Numbered from the stretch's first letter, positions 1 to 8,180 are shown. The stretch: 64,000 nucleotides of DNA from Hyphomicrobiales bacterium (GCA_025351165.1 JANXWK010000001.1:1-64000); one strand, 5' to 3'. A program made the numbers and translations. Notes: a model not told the origin generated them from the sequence alone.

Positions 1-39
1 GAGCTCCCTGATGTCTGGGGCATGAAGTGTAATTGTCAT
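1..39 (-). CDS. ftsZ: FtsZ, N-terminal 13 codons only
   Basis: Tubulin-like GTPase that forms the division ring; only its first 13 codons lie inside the window. The reading MTITLHAPDIREL matches the start of alphaproteobacterial FtsZ, whose next residues are usually a KPRITVFGVGG-type stretch that would lie beyond the left edge. A GGAAA ribosome-binding site stands about 10 bases before the ATG. In most relatives ftsZ directly follows ftsA; here about 3.3 kb separates the two, so ftsZ probably needs its own promoter. Recognition rests on a short peptide but is supported by position downstream of ftsA and by strand. Confidence 0.8.
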   Translation of the reverse strand, partial: MTITLHAPDIREL

Positions 40-91
40 GGTTGGATTTCCTTTATCTATGTTTAACATATAGACCTGAAAATCCTGTTAA

Positions 92-99
92 ATGGTTAA
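92..99 (-). promoter_or_regulatory. possible CtrA half-site upstream of ftsZ
   Basis: Read on the minus strand this is TTAACCAT, followed by TTAAC. It lies about 55 bases before the ftsZ start codon. TTAACCAT is a known CtrA half-site in Caulobacter, where CtrA represses ftsZ. The full TTAA-N7-TTAA spacing is not present, and the 8-mer is AT-rich, so chance is possible. Confidence 0.3.
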
Positions 100-215
100 T
101 TTTCTAGAAATTTTTGTTAGACTTCATGCATTATCTTGACTTCATAAATAGTACAGTCAAAAAATCAAAAACACGATAAATTAGACCTCTTACACATCAA
201 TCATGCCTCAATTTG

Positions 216-476
216 ATGTTAAAAGCCAATACCAAACATGTGATTGACTGGAACGAGGTGAACAAGAAAAAGTATCTCTCAGCTATGGAACGCAGCGTAG
301 TAAAAGATGTTGAAATTAAATATCTTTTAAAATCCACACTGACGAATAAAATAGAAAACCGCACCGTCTTTATGCGTGGAATTCATGTAAGCTATTATTT
401 TGAAGACTATTCTGAATTCAAGGCGGAAGATCTACAGCGAAAACACTCTCGTTTTTTGACGAAGATGGTTTATTGA
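216..476 (+). pseudogene. C-terminal fragment of a Fic-family protein
   Basis: The 86 codons from 216 (an in-frame TTG at 213 is an alternative start) read VIDWNEVNKKKYLSAMERS, then a segment with LLKSTLTNKI and VFMRGIHVSYYFEDY. This resembles the C-terminal end of Fic AMP-transferases of the cell-filamentation type. The catalytic HPFxxGNGR motif and all earlier helices are missing, and an in-frame stop lies at 177-179, so this is a decayed remnant and not a working enzyme. It lies divergent from ftsZ in the island that splits ftsA from ftsZ. The family match is by eye; the absence of the active site is directly visible. Confidence 0.6.
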
Positions 477-510
477 TGAGTGCAGTCAGCATTTTTGTAA
501 AATTTATAGA

Positions 511-537
511 CCCACTCTCATTTTGCGGGAGAGTGGG
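511..537. repeat. short hairpin repeat, copy 1
   Basis: Inverted repeat with arms CCCACTCTC and GAGAGTGGG around a 9-base loop. A second, slightly different copy with the same GGGAGAGTGGG right arm lies at 42451-42473. No T-run follows, so it is more likely a dispersed palindrome than a rho-independent terminator. Confidence 0.7.
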
Positions 538-559
538 CTAGCAAGTTTGCAAACAGGCT

Positions 560-724
560 CTAATATGGCGTTGATCTATTGAAAAATTTTTGCATAAGAT
601 TAGCGTCGACAGGAATATTTTGGTTTATAATAAAATGCATGAGCTCAGCAAAATTAACTTGTTTTCTAATGTTTGGTTGTAAGTCCCAGTACTCTTTAAA
701 AGCAAATAAACTCGTATTAAACAT
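560..724 (-). pseudogene. 54-codon reading frame, in phase with the upstream 519-aa gene
   Basis: A short open frame (ATG at 724, TAG at 560-562) coding for MFNTSLFAFKEYWDLQPNIR followed by a helical segment and ending NRSTPY. The amino-acid mix looks protein-like. It is in the same frame as the 519-aa gene and is separated from it only by that gene's TAA (749-751) and eight further sense codons (PEADKLLA). The simplest reading is that it was the natural C-terminus of that protein and was cut off by a nonsense change. A separate small gene is the alternative, but no ribosome-binding site is evident close to the ATG. No family is recognised. Confidence 0.45.
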
Positions 725-748
725 TGCTAAAAGTTTATCAGCCTCGGG

Positions 749-2308
749 TTAATCGTCTTTTAGCTGTTTAATACGATTAATTAAGGCTTCAAAATACCCT
801 CTAGCTTGTTTACTGCCTGAGGCATCGCATTTATCGAGCATTTTTTTAAATATTTCATCCAGACTCATATCATCTATATTGGTGTTGGCTTGACTTGAAG
901 CTCCTGAAGCGCGTGCTGCATGCCTTGCATCTCTTTCGGCATGTCTTGCATCTCTCGCTGCATCTTTTTTTGCTTTCGCGTAATCTCTACCCGCTCGTGC
1001 AAAATCTCTTCCAGCCTGTGCGAAATCCCGATCAGCTTGCGAATTGCCTGAGCCAGATGTTCCTCCATTTCCTATGTTTACACTTCCGTTCCCTTCAATG
1101 TTTATAGTCCTATTACTTTTAGAGCCACTGGAACTTATACTAACACCCCCAGATTCATTTATATCAATATTCATCACATCGCTCGCATTCCCAATATTAA
1201 TATTAGGACCGCTTATTTGAATACCATTAGGACTGGCCTTGAAATAATGTGTTTTATTTCCTATTTTAACCTCATAGGTTTCTCCAACCTTTATATGTAT
1301 TTCTTTACCATTGATGGTAATCGTTTTTGTAGACGTGGTTCCACCACCACTATTGTCACCCGCACTTGCCCTTGCAGCCTGCTTTCCGTCTGTTGGCTTC
1401 GTTTTAGTCCGTTTTGGTGTTTCACCCAGCTTTACAGGTCGTACTATATCTAAAACCACACTTTTAACAGAAGGTGCAATTAAAGCGCCGCCCATAGGCA
1501 TGGATGTGGGTGCCATCTTGTTGTCCGACGAACCAGTTTTGCCATCCGTTGATTGATTTGGATTGAATTTCTTACTTGGTCTAGTTCCTAAAATACCAGT
1601 GTTTTCACCACTAGGCCTTGAACCAGGAAGATCACGTGGCAGTTTTTTGAGCTTGATTTTTTGATTGTTCCCTACAGCTGTTTTTTCTTGAGATGCAGAT
1701 CCAACATTTGCTTTTTTGCCCGTTGTAACTTGCTGTAAAAGTAACCCCATAGCCTCTTTAAATTGCGCTTGAGTTATCTTTTTATCTCCTAAAGCCTGTG
1801 ATAGCTCTGCCGCACCCATAATTAGTCTTCCGCGTTGATCTGGTGTAAACCTATGAAACAGCTCTCCGCCATTTTTAACTGTTTGTTGAATAGCCGCAGA
1901 ACCAAACTGTGCAGAACGTGCATCAACATAATTTGGAATCTGACCCTGAAGCTTTTGAAGGGTTAGGTCGGCATTACTATCGCTCACAGCTCCTGCTAAA
2001 CCAGCCGCTAATCCTTTTAAAATACTACTCCAAATGGCAGGATTTTTAATGATATTGATTGCATTGTTTTTGAGTAGATTAATAACATTTAGTGGTGGTT
2101 TATAACTCGGTAAACTCCACGAACGTTTAAGAACCTCTCTTGAAAATTCTAACGATGTTTTATCAAGTGTAGGAGGCTTTAAGGCGACGAGTTGAGTTGC
2201 AGAAATAGTTTCAGGTAAAGCTTGGAATGAGAAGCCAGCGTTTGGTTGATTGCCTCCTCCTACAAATCCTGTGCCAGTGGAGGTCAAGTCTACTACATTC
2301 GTCGCCAT
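749..2308 (-). CDS. orphan 519-aa protein with beta-rich region and alanine-rich heptads
   Basis: No known family is recognised. The N-terminal third is mixed helix with a hydrophobic patch (about residues 80-110: IINLLKN-type segments, then LKGLAAGLAGAV). The middle is low-complexity and rich in Pro, Lys, Ser and Gly. Residues about 330-420 look beta-rich, with many Asn, Ile, Gly and Ser. Residues about 424-465 form six heptads of the type (Q/R)A(G/D)RD(F/Y)A, giving a charged helix, before a short helical tail. There is no signal peptide and no long membrane segment. The single gene stands between ftsA and ftsZ with its own putative promoter motif at 2426-2442. Composition and layout are compatible with a secreted effector or surface-associated protein, but that is inference. 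The frame continues after the stop codon (see 560-724). Confidence 0.7.
   Translation of the reverse strand: MATNVVDLTSTGTGFVGGGNQPNAGFSFQALPETISATQLVALKPPTLDKTSLEFSREVLKRSWSLPSYKPPLNVINLLKNNAINIIKNPAIWSSILKGLAAGLAGAVSDSNADLTLQKLQGQIPNYVDARSAQFGSAAIQQTVKNGGELFHRFTPDQRGRLIMGAAELSQALGDKKITQAQFKEAMGLLLQQVTTGKKANVGSASQEKTAVGNNQKIKLKKLPRDLPGSRPSGENTGILGTRPSKKFNPNQSTDGKTGSSDNKMAPTSMPMGGALIAPSVKSVVLDIVRPVKLGETPKRTKTKPTDGKQAARASAGDNSGGGTTSTKTITINGKEIHIKVGETYEVKIGNKTHYFKASPNGIQISGPNINIGNASDVMNIDINESGGVSISSSGSKSNRTINIEGNGSVNIGNGGTSGSGNSQADRDFAQAGRDFARAGRDYAKAKKDAARDARHAERDARHAARASGASSQANTNIDDMSLDEIFKKMLDKCDASGSKQARGYFEALINRIKQLKDD
914..1039 (-). repeat. six 21-bp coding repeats (heptads)
   Basis: Within the 519-aa gene, six consecutive 21-base units encode heptads of the form QADRDFA, QAGRDFA, RAGRDYA, KAKKDAA, RDARHAE, RDARHAA. 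They predict an amphipathic, highly charged alpha-helix and suggest growth by tandem duplication. Confidence 0.75.
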
Positions 2309-2425
2309 TATGTTGTTCTTTCTGTTTTTAACTGATGCAGATTGAATTAAAGTTTCAAAAACATCCTTTATAATCTTATTTAGAGAGCTTAATTGATGCC
2401 TTTAAACCCTCTCTAAACCCCTATT

Positions 2426-2442
2426 CTTACACCAGCCTTACA
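2426..2442 (-). promoter_or_regulatory. tandem TGTAAGG regulatory motif (orphan gene 519 aa)
   Basis: On the minus strand: TGTAAGG, CTGG, TGTAAGA. The two heptamers start 11 bases apart. Nine bases after the second one begins TAGAGA, a weak -10 candidate overlapping a TTTA shared in position with the two other copies. The 17 bases are identical to 50766-50782 upstream of the 614-aa orphan. A related copy lies at 33364-33381. The motif is 118 bases before the start codon. The 11-bp repeat period is typical for OmpR/PhoB-type response regulators; the regulator itself is unknown. Confidence 0.55.
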
Positions 2443-2526
2443 GGATTAAAGAAAAATAAGGTTGTTTTTGAAAAAAGGTTTGCGTAAGGTTAAGTAGGGG
2501 AAAATGAGTTTTTAATGTGCATCCCG

Positions 2527-2633
2527 CGTCATTGCGAAGAGTAAAACGACGCGGCAATCCAGTTCTTAAAAATAAAGCGATGTTTTATTTTAAACTTTTC
2601 TGGATTGCTTTGTCGCTGCGCTCGCAATGATGG
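2527..2633. repeat. REP-like inverted repeat, copy 1
   Basis: A palindromic element of about 107 bases. The left arm begins CGTCATTGCGAAGAG and includes GGCAATCCAG; the right arm contains CTGGATTGC and ends GCTCGCAATGATGG. It matches the element at 43597-43696 in order and arms. Dispersed palindromes of this kind are common in alphaproteobacterial genomes. It lies between the 519-aa orphan and the candidate structured RNA. A spurious 90-codon frame crosses it. Confidence 0.8.
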
Positions 2634-2690
2634 TGGATGAGCAATGGCGCTACAGCTAAAAATATAGCAGATTAAATACCTAAATAATGC

Positions 2691-2719
2691 TTGACAATAT
2701 AACTTTATTCCTATATAAA
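2691..2719 (+). promoter_or_regulatory. sigma70-type promoter before candidate RNA
   Basis: A perfect -35 box TTGACA (2691-2696) is followed after 17 bases by TATAAA (2714-2719). Transcription would start near 2726 and run rightward into the structured region 2836-3132. No protein gene follows on this strand, which supports a noncoding transcript. Confidence 0.55.
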
Positions 2720-2835
2720 TGAGCGCATCCTCACCCAAGGGGCCGAAATCTGAGACTGGCAATTTTGGGGTGAATATCCAAAGGACTTTATATTTGAACA
2801 CTCAGAAGTTTAAATCATAAAGCTCAAAAGGATTT

Positions 2836-3132
2836 AGGCAGAGTGTAAAGCAGGGGAGGTAACAGTGCCTGAGCTTCATACAATGTCCTAGGGCGATGTT
2901 CAGGACACCTGTATCTGGGTTGAACTTTTGGTGAAAGGATCCACTTTCACTGAGTACCTGACCACCAGACAGATATAAGACCTGACCGGACTATGTGATC
3001 TCCCTCGCAAGGAGCTTCGGTGCAGATATAAGGCACATAGACGGAAGAACCATCGTGTGCGGAGTGTAAATCCATGCCTACGGGCGCCCAGACTACTTTT
3101 GCGTGGAGATACGCTCCGCACTGCCTCTATTT
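2836..3132 (+). ncRNA. candidate structured noncoding RNA
   Basis: A region with no credible protein gene but several perfect local helices: TGTCCT/AGGACA (2884-2889 with 2912-2917), GTGAAAG/CTTTCAC (2931-2937 with 2944-2950), CTATGTG/CACATAG (2991-2997 with 3034-3040, enclosing a CTCC/GGAG hairpin), and GTGCGGAG/CTCCGCAC (3057-3064 with 3114-3121). AGGCA at 2836-2840 can close the whole domain with TGCCT at 3122-3126, directly before a CTATTTTT run that could end transcription. A good sigma70-type promoter lies upstream, so the full transcript may begin near 2726 (about 400 nt). I looked for tmRNA (tag peptide, TpsiC arm), RNase P (GAGGAAAGTCC, ACAGAA) and SRP motifs and found none. The class is unknown, and 6S-like RNA cannot be excluded. 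Confidence 0.45.
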
Positions 3133-3228
3133 TTAATATCAACCCGAAACAGCTAAATGCTGGGTTGCGGGCGGCTGGAACTTGGGTAAATATGTTTAAA
3201 GCTCAATGAGTGGGTATAAATTCCAGTG

Positions 3229-3322
3229 GTTGTCATTCCCGACGCCCGAAGGGTAGGCGAGACCCCATATTTGATATTTAAATCAGTTTTCTGCTCGCGC
3301 TTTGCGCGTCGGGAATGACAAC
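3229..3322. repeat. inverted repeat with 17-bp perfect arms
   Basis: GTTGTCATTCCCGACGC at 3229-3245 is perfectly inverted at 3306-3322, with about 60 bases between. GTCATTCCCG-type palindromes are a second common dispersed repeat class. It stands just downstream of ftsA and could end or stabilise the dcw transcript, but no T-run is seen on the minus strand. Confidence 0.8.
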
Positions 3323-3370
3323 ACTACTAACTCGGATTTATTATCTGGAATGACTATAATAGACCGTATT

Positions 3371-4696
3371 TTAGAAACTTTCTTTCAACCAGGCACCAAA
3401 TCTGCTGGCATAGCCTCCTGCTGCAAGTCGCAGCAAAGGAGAGCGACTTGTAAGCTCAAAATGCTCAATTCCTGCCATTTGTGGATAGATGAGCAAGCCG
3501 ACAGTCGTAGCAAAAGCTGGTGTTTTGGCAGAATCGGGCAATCCGTGCACACCTACAGGCCGTGCAATACGAATTTGGCGTGATAAAATACGTCTTGCCA
3601 GTTCGCCAATTCCATTAAGCTGTGCCCCGCCGCCCGTCAAAACAATGCGCCTGCCAACTTCCGCTCCGTAACCTGACTTATTCAGGCGATCACGCACAAG
3701 CTCAAAAATTTCTTCAACGCGCGGTTTGATGATACGTATAAGCACGGCTTTTGTAATCTGAGTTGGATAATCTCTGTTGTCTTCGCCAACCTGCTGAATT
3801 GAGATAAGTTCGCGTTCATCTGATGAACTTTCGATTGCTGAACCAGACAGGGCTTTAAGACGGTCAGCATCTGATACGCGCATAGTAAGTCCACGCGCTA
3901 TATCCATCGTAATATGATGTCCACCAACAGCAACTGCATCTGTGTGTACCAGGTGCCCGCGCGCAAACACGCCGACACTTGTTGTGCCGCCCCCAAGATC
4001 AACAACTGCAACGCCCATTTCAGCCTCATCATCAACCAGGGTTGCAAGACCAGATGCGTAGGGTGTTGCAACCATGGCCTCCACCTGTAGATGCCCTCGC
4101 TCTACTGCAAGCATCAAGTTACGTGCAGCAGCAGTATCGCATGTAGAAACGTGCATTTCCACGGCCAGTCTTGAGCCAATCATACCATTTGGATTGCGAA
4201 TTCCAGTAGCCTGATCAAGTCCATAACCAATTGGCAGGGAGTGAAGAACGGAGCGCCCGTTCGCAATTGTATGCGCGGTTGCAGCCTCAATCACGCGATG
4301 AATATCACTTTCATCTATCTCGCGATTTGGAACTACAATCTGACCTGTAAAGCCCTGCGACTGAACACGGCCACCTGTCATGTTTACAATGACGCTATCA
4401 ACCTGAACGCCAGCCATTCGTTCAGCAGCGTCTACTGCATAACGAATAGATTTTTCAGCCTCCATCATGTCAACCACAACACCAGCTTTTAGGCCGCGGG
4501 ATCGCTGATGACCAATACCAATGATACGGATTTTGTGTGTGCGCCCGCGAAGCGTGTCGCTAGGCCCGGTAGGTTCAAGCTTGGCAATCAGGCATACGAC
4601 TTTCGTGGTGCCAACATCAAGCACTGAAAGTATTGTACTGCGCTTTGCAGAAATAGGCCGCATTTTGGGAGTGAGGCCGTGGCGTAAGTTACTCAT
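3371..4696 (-). CDS. ftsA: cell division protein FtsA
   Basis: Actin-like ATPase that tethers FtsZ to the inner membrane and recruits later divisome proteins. The 441 residues begin after a short tail with the phosphate-binding loop LSVLDVGTTKVVCLIAK (about 24-40). A second nucleotide-binding motif, VVDLGGGTTS, lies near residue 233, and LTGGGAQLNG is the adenosine motif. The last residues RFGAWLKESF match the conserved amphipathic membrane-targeting helix, so the protein is complete. The start codon overlaps the end of ftsQ by four bases (ATGA), showing translational coupling. This is the last gene of the dcw operon here, because ftsZ has been separated by an island. Confidence 0.95.
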   Translation of the reverse strand: MSNLRHGLTPKMRPISAKRSTILSVLDVGTTKVVCLIAKLEPTGPSDTLRGRTHKIRIIGIGHQRSRGLKAGVVVDMMEAEKSIRYAVDAAERMAGVQVDSVIVNMTGGRVQSQGFTGQIVVPNREIDESDIHRVIEAATAHTIANGRSVLHSLPIGYGLDQATGIRNPNGMIGSRLAVEMHVSTCDTAAARNLMLAVERGHLQVEAMVATPYASGLATLVDDEAEMGVAVVDLGGGTTSVGVFARGHLVHTDAVAVGGHHITMDIARGLTMRVSDADRLKALSGSAIESSSDERELISIQQVGEDNRDYPTQITKAVLIRIIKPRVEEIFELVRDRLNKSGYGAEVGRRIVLTGGGAQLNGIGELARRILSRQIRIARPVGVHGLPDSAKTPAFATTVGLLIYPQMAGIEHFELTSRSPLLRLAAGGYASRFGAWLKESF

Positions 4697-5670
4697 GCCT
4701 TACCTTTCCTTGTTATTTTCTTGGCGTTTATTTCAGCACGGTATTGCGCCGAAGCTTCTGTAACGCGAAAGGCTGCTCGCCCAGGTACGCGCAAATCAAT
4801 CGCCAGAATGTCCTTGTCCAGAACATTTGAGTTCGCATCCAGTTTTGCTAGTTTTGCAAGCGCCAGCGCGGCCCCTTCTTCTGGCAGTTTTAAATCCACG
4901 CCATTGGCAAGCTTTAAATTCCAACGGCGTTCAGATATGAGCGTGCCAGCTCTAATCCTGTCTTTTAGCTGAGGGGCAGCTTCCAAAAGTTCAACATATT
5001 CTTTAACACGCAGATTTGCACCTTCCCCCACTATATGTGGCAGGCGCTGAAAACGTGGGTCGTTAAAGCCTTCTATGACTGTACCATCTGATGAAATGAC
5101 CCGTACATCGCCATCCTTTTGCCAAAGGGCATAGGGCTCACGCTCTACTAGCGTGATAACCAATTTGTTTGGATAGAGTTTACGTACGGATGCCTCTGAG
5201 ATAAGTGGTATACGTTTCAAGCGAGCCTGAATATCAGCTACGTTCAATGACGTAAGTGCATTTGCTGCACTAATGCCACTGGCTGCCAGAATTTCAGCGT
5301 TTGTAACTTCTTTATTGCCATTGATGGAAATTTCAGAAATTGAAAATCCAATACCGCGTGCGCCAATATCAATGGGGCTGCCGTAATACGCTGTAAAAAT
5401 CTGATATTGACCCCCGATGCTTATGCCACCTATTGCAGCACCAACAATGAGTAAAACTGAAACGGTTACCCCTGCAAAACGTGGCAGAATACGCTCGCCA
5501 CTGTACAAAAGTTCCCAGCGGGACGTCTTAAGCAGGGTATCTTGTGATAACGAAACCGAGAGCGTTGGAACTATAGGTTCAAGGGACTGCCTTTTAGCCT
5601 CGGCGTGATATTCACGCAGAATTGCTAATCTTGTTTTTAACGATTTAAGGAAGCGTCGAGCGCGATCCAT
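4693..5670 (-). CDS. ftsQ: cell division protein FtsQ
   Basis: Bitopic inner-membrane divisome protein that links early FtsA/FtsZ assembly to FtsL, FtsB, FtsW and FtsI. The 325 residues have a cytoplasmic N-terminal tail of about 75, one membrane helix (GVTVSVLLIVGAAIGGISI), a POTRA domain starting near GFSISEISINGNKEVTNAEI, and the beta domain with LVEREPYALWQ. Length and order fit the alphaproteobacterial family. It overlaps the end of ddl by 34 bases and ftsA by 4, so all three are translated from one message. Confidence 0.93.
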   Translation of the reverse strand: MDRARRFLKSLKTRLAILREYHAEAKRQSLEPIVPTLSVSLSQDTLLKTSRWELLYSGERILPRFAGVTVSVLLIVGAAIGGISIGGQYQIFTAYYGSPIDIGARGIGFSISEISINGNKEVTNAEILAASGISAANALTSLNVADIQARLKRIPLISEASVRKLYPNKLVITLVEREPYALWQKDGDVRVISSDGTVIEGFNDPRFQRLPHIVGEGANLRVKEYVELLEAAPQLKDRIRAGTLISERRWNLKLANGVDLKLPEEGAALALAKLAKLDANSNVLDKDILAIDLRVPGRAAFRVTEASAQYRAEINAKKITRKGKA

Positions 5671-6563
5671 TCCACCAACTCACTAAAACTCATGCCGGCA
5701 TGAACTGCCATATCGGGCACAAGTGAGGTGGCGGTCATGCCCGGCTGTGTGTTCACCTCCATACAGATCAGAGTGTCGCTCTCATCATCGTATCGAAAGT
5801 CTGAACGACTCACACCACGGCATCCCAACGCCTCATGCGCCTTAACTGCCATTTCTTGTACTTTAAGGTAAATATTTGGTTTAATTTTTGCAGGAAGTAT
5901 GTGAATACTTCCACCTTCTGTATATTTTGCTTCAAAGTCATAGAATTCATGGCTTGCTGCCTGAATTTCTATCACGCCCAAAGCCTTGCTGCCCTTTAAT
6001 TGATCTCCCATCACACCGCAGGTGAGTTCTCGCCCTGCCACAAATTTTTCAACTAAAATCTCGTCCGCCAATGTCCAATCTTGCGCATCTAATGCCTGTG
6101 GAGGAGGCGAGCTTGCATCTTTTACAATAAACACCCCGAAGGACGACCCATCTGCCACTGGTTTCGCCACATAAGGAGGTGTCATTACATGTCGTTTACC
6201 TGCTTCATGGCGATCAACGGTGATGCCCTCTGCCACTGGCACACCTGCTGCCTGCATCAACACCTTGGCACGATCTTTTCTCATCGCCAGGGACGAAGCC
6301 AGAACACCAGAATGGGTGTAAGGAATTTGCAGAGTTTCCAACACGCCCTGTATTGTCCCATCCTCGCCATAACTGCCATGCAAGGCATTAAAAGCAATAT
6401 CAGGTGAAAGGGCTGCTAGAACCTGAGCAATATCACGCGCCACATCAACGCGCGTTACCTTATAACCTTTAGCCTCAAGTGCATCCGCACAAGCTGTACC
6501 GGACCATAGTGACACCTGCCGCTCAGCTGACCAACCACCCATAAGAACTGCAATATGTTTCAT
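5637..6563 (-). CDS. ddl: D-alanine--D-alanine ligase
   Basis: Makes the D-Ala-D-Ala dipeptide that MurF adds to the muropeptide; cytoplasmic, ATP-grasp fold. The 308-aa protein starts KHIAVLMGGWSAERQVSLWSG, the conserved N-terminal Gly-rich and catalytic Glu/Ser region. It contains NALHGSYGEDGTIQG, PYVAKPVADGSSFGV (ATP lysine) and the metal-binding end CMEVNTQPGMT. Size matches the DdlB type. It starts three bases after the stop of the methyltransferase gene and overlaps ftsQ, so it sits in the same operon. Confidence 0.95.
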   Translation of the reverse strand: MKHIAVLMGGWSAERQVSLWSGTACADALEAKGYKVTRVDVARDIAQVLAALSPDIAFNALHGSYGEDGTIQGVLETLQIPYTHSGVLASSLAMRKDRAKVLMQAAGVPVAEGITVDRHEAGKRHVMTPPYVAKPVADGSSFGVFIVKDASSPPPQALDAQDWTLADEILVEKFVAGRELTCGVMGDQLKGSKALGVIEIQAASHEFYDFEAKYTEGGSIHILPAKIKPNIYLKVQEMAVKAHEALGCRGVSRSDFRYDDESDTLICMEVNTQPGMTATSLVPDMAVHAGMSFSELVEWIALDASLNR

Positions 6564-6566
6564 ATT

Positions 6567-8180
6567 TTATAGATCCATTTCTGGTTGAACTGCTTCTTCG
6601 CGTGCAGCTTTTTTAAAACCAGATTTATCCTGCCACGGCATGCGCAAAGGACTGGTTTCTTCGAAAAGCTGTTCAACAGTTATAATCTGGATTTTTGGAA
6701 ACGATCCATAATCAGTTTTATAAATACCAGCACTTGCAGCTTGCGTTATCATGCCTTTAGTTGGTGGTTCAAGAGTTAGAAAAACCCCCATTTTTGCATC
6801 TTCTTGCTCTACAGTCACGATCAAATCCTTGATCATTGCGGGGTTGAGGCTGGTGCCGCCTTTAACTGATACAATAGCTTTTTCTGTCTTTTTCCCATCG
6901 GGCTTAAAGTAGAGATAACCATCTACACCACCATCGCCGCCCTTTTTACCACCCTTGTAAGGCTGCGCCTCAATCATGGACAAAGCCCATTTTTGGAACT
7001 CATATTTGTCAGACAGTGCTAAAGCTCTTGCGCCGCCAACATCTTTTGGAACGCCAACTATATTAAGAGGCAGTGTGGGAAAAGAATCTTTAAGTCGACG
7101 CTGTATAAGGCCGATCGCCAAATGTGTAATATCAATACCAATTGATTTACGGTTTAATTTGGCGGCGGCATGAAGCGTCGTGCCACAGCCACAAAACGGG
7201 TCGAGCACGATGTCACCCTCATTGCTTGATGCAGACAGAATCCGCTCCAAGAGTGCAACAGGTTTTTGTGTGGGATAGCCTAAACCTTCCTTGGATTGTG
7301 ATTGTATTGGCCTAATATCTGTCCAAATATCATCAACTGGTGTGCCTTCCTGTTCATCTAAAAAACGCTTTAACCTTGGCACAGATCCTTCACGTGTTTG
7401 TATAACCAATCCTTCTTCATAAGCTCTTTCCATTCTTTGCTTTGTCCATCGCCAAACTCGGGTCACGCCAAGAAATTCATACTTAAGGTTAGGACGATTT
7501 TTGTTAGGATTAATAAGATTATCAAGTGTAAAAATTCTCCCTGTTTCTTCGTCAACTTTGGTGTAGAAATTTTCAACATAACTCTTATCATGAGCTTTAT
7601 ATGATGGGTTCCAAATCCATTTATCTGATTTTGTATATCTAAAAATGACATCATGGTTTTTTGCAAATCGTGTAAATGCCAATCCTTTAGCGGATGTTCT
7701 TTTCCATATAATCTCGTTTCCAAACTGCCATTTTCCAAAAATGGCATCTAGTAAGATCTTTAGATAATGACTGGCCGTTGGATCGCAATGCAAATAAAGT
7801 GAACCTGTTGATTTTAAAACACGGCGCAACTCAAGCAGCCGAACAGCCATCATTGTCAAATAGGCCATCATATCATTTGTGCCAAGCAATACCCGCATGG
7901 CTCGCAGCATTTCAGAAGCGTTAGAATTGCCAGATTGCATTACATCATCAAAAGCCTGTTCAGCGGCCTCTGTCCAATGCCATGTATCATCGAACGCTTC
8001 TACTTGAGCAGGACTTTGAATTCCATCTGGTGCTTTAAACAAAACATTATAAGACGCATTTGAATTAAAAGGAGGATCAAGGTAAATCAGATCAACGCTT
8101 TCATCAGCAATCGAATTGCGTATAATTTTTAGATTATCACCATAAAACAGTGTGTTTTCTGTAGTTGGCTTCACGCTCAT
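6567..8180 (-). CDS. DNA methyltransferase fused to a PD-(D/E)XK-like nuclease domain, inside the dcw operon
   Basis: Predicted adenine or cytosine amino-methyltransferase of the N6/N4 class. The catalytic motif DPPF (residues 35-38) comes before the S-adenosylmethionine motif DPFCGCGTT (327-335), an order typical of beta-class enzymes; a variable segment between them should bind the target sequence. Residues about 390-505 form an extra domain with [12 protein letters not shown] and, 17 residues further, VSVKGG. This resembles the Mrr-like PD-(D/E)XK nuclease core (Asp 420, Lys 440). The start overlaps the murB stop by four bases and ddl begins three bases after the end, so it is fully embedded in a cell-wall operon. 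It may be a one-protein restriction-modification enzyme or a methylase with an inactive nuclease tail. The methyltransferase call is firm; nuclease activity is inferred. Confidence 0.85.
   Translation of the reverse strand: MSVKPTTENTLFYGDNLKIIRNSIADESVDLIYLDPPFNSNASYNVLFKAPDGIQSPAQVEAFDDTWHWTEAAEQAFDDVMQSGNSNASEMLRAMRVLLGTNDMMAYLTMMAVRLLELRRVLKSTGSLYLHCDPTASHYLKILLDAIFGKWQFGNEIIWKRTSAKGLAFTRFAKNHDVIFRYTKSDKWIWNPSYKAHDKSYVENFYTKVDEETGRIFTLDNLINPNKNRPNLKYEFLGVTRVWRWTKQRMERAYEEGLVIQTREGSVPRLKRFLDEQEGTPVDDIWTDIRPIQSQSKEGLGYPTQKPVALLERILSASSNEGDIVLDPFCGCGTTLHAAAKLNRKSIGIDITHLAIGLIQRRLKDSFPTLPLNIVGVPKDVGGARALALSDKYEFQKWALSMIEAQPYKGGKKGGDGGVDGYLYFKPDGKKTEKAIVSVKGGTSLNPAMIKDLIVTVEQEDAKMGVFLTLEPPTKGMITQAASAGIYKTDYGSFPKIQIITVEQLFEETSPLRMPWQDKSGFKKAAREEAVQPEMDL

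Noticed and set aside
511-537. Terminator for the Fic fragment
   Set aside because: Good stem but no T-run on either strand, and a similar copy elsewhere marks it as a dispersed repeat.
2529-2801. 90-codon minus-strand frame
   Set aside because: It reads through the palindromic repeat and the rightward promoter; composition is not protein-like.
2836-3132. tmRNA, RNase P RNA or SRP RNA
   Set aside because: No ANDN-type tag codons or T-arm GGTTCGA, no GAGGAAAGTCC/ACAGAA, and no SRP tetraloop motif could be found.
2900-3142. 80-codon minus-strand frame
   Set aside because: It lies exactly over the hairpin-rich region, has Arg/Ser-rich composition typical of spurious frames on structured RNA, and no ribosome-binding site was seen.
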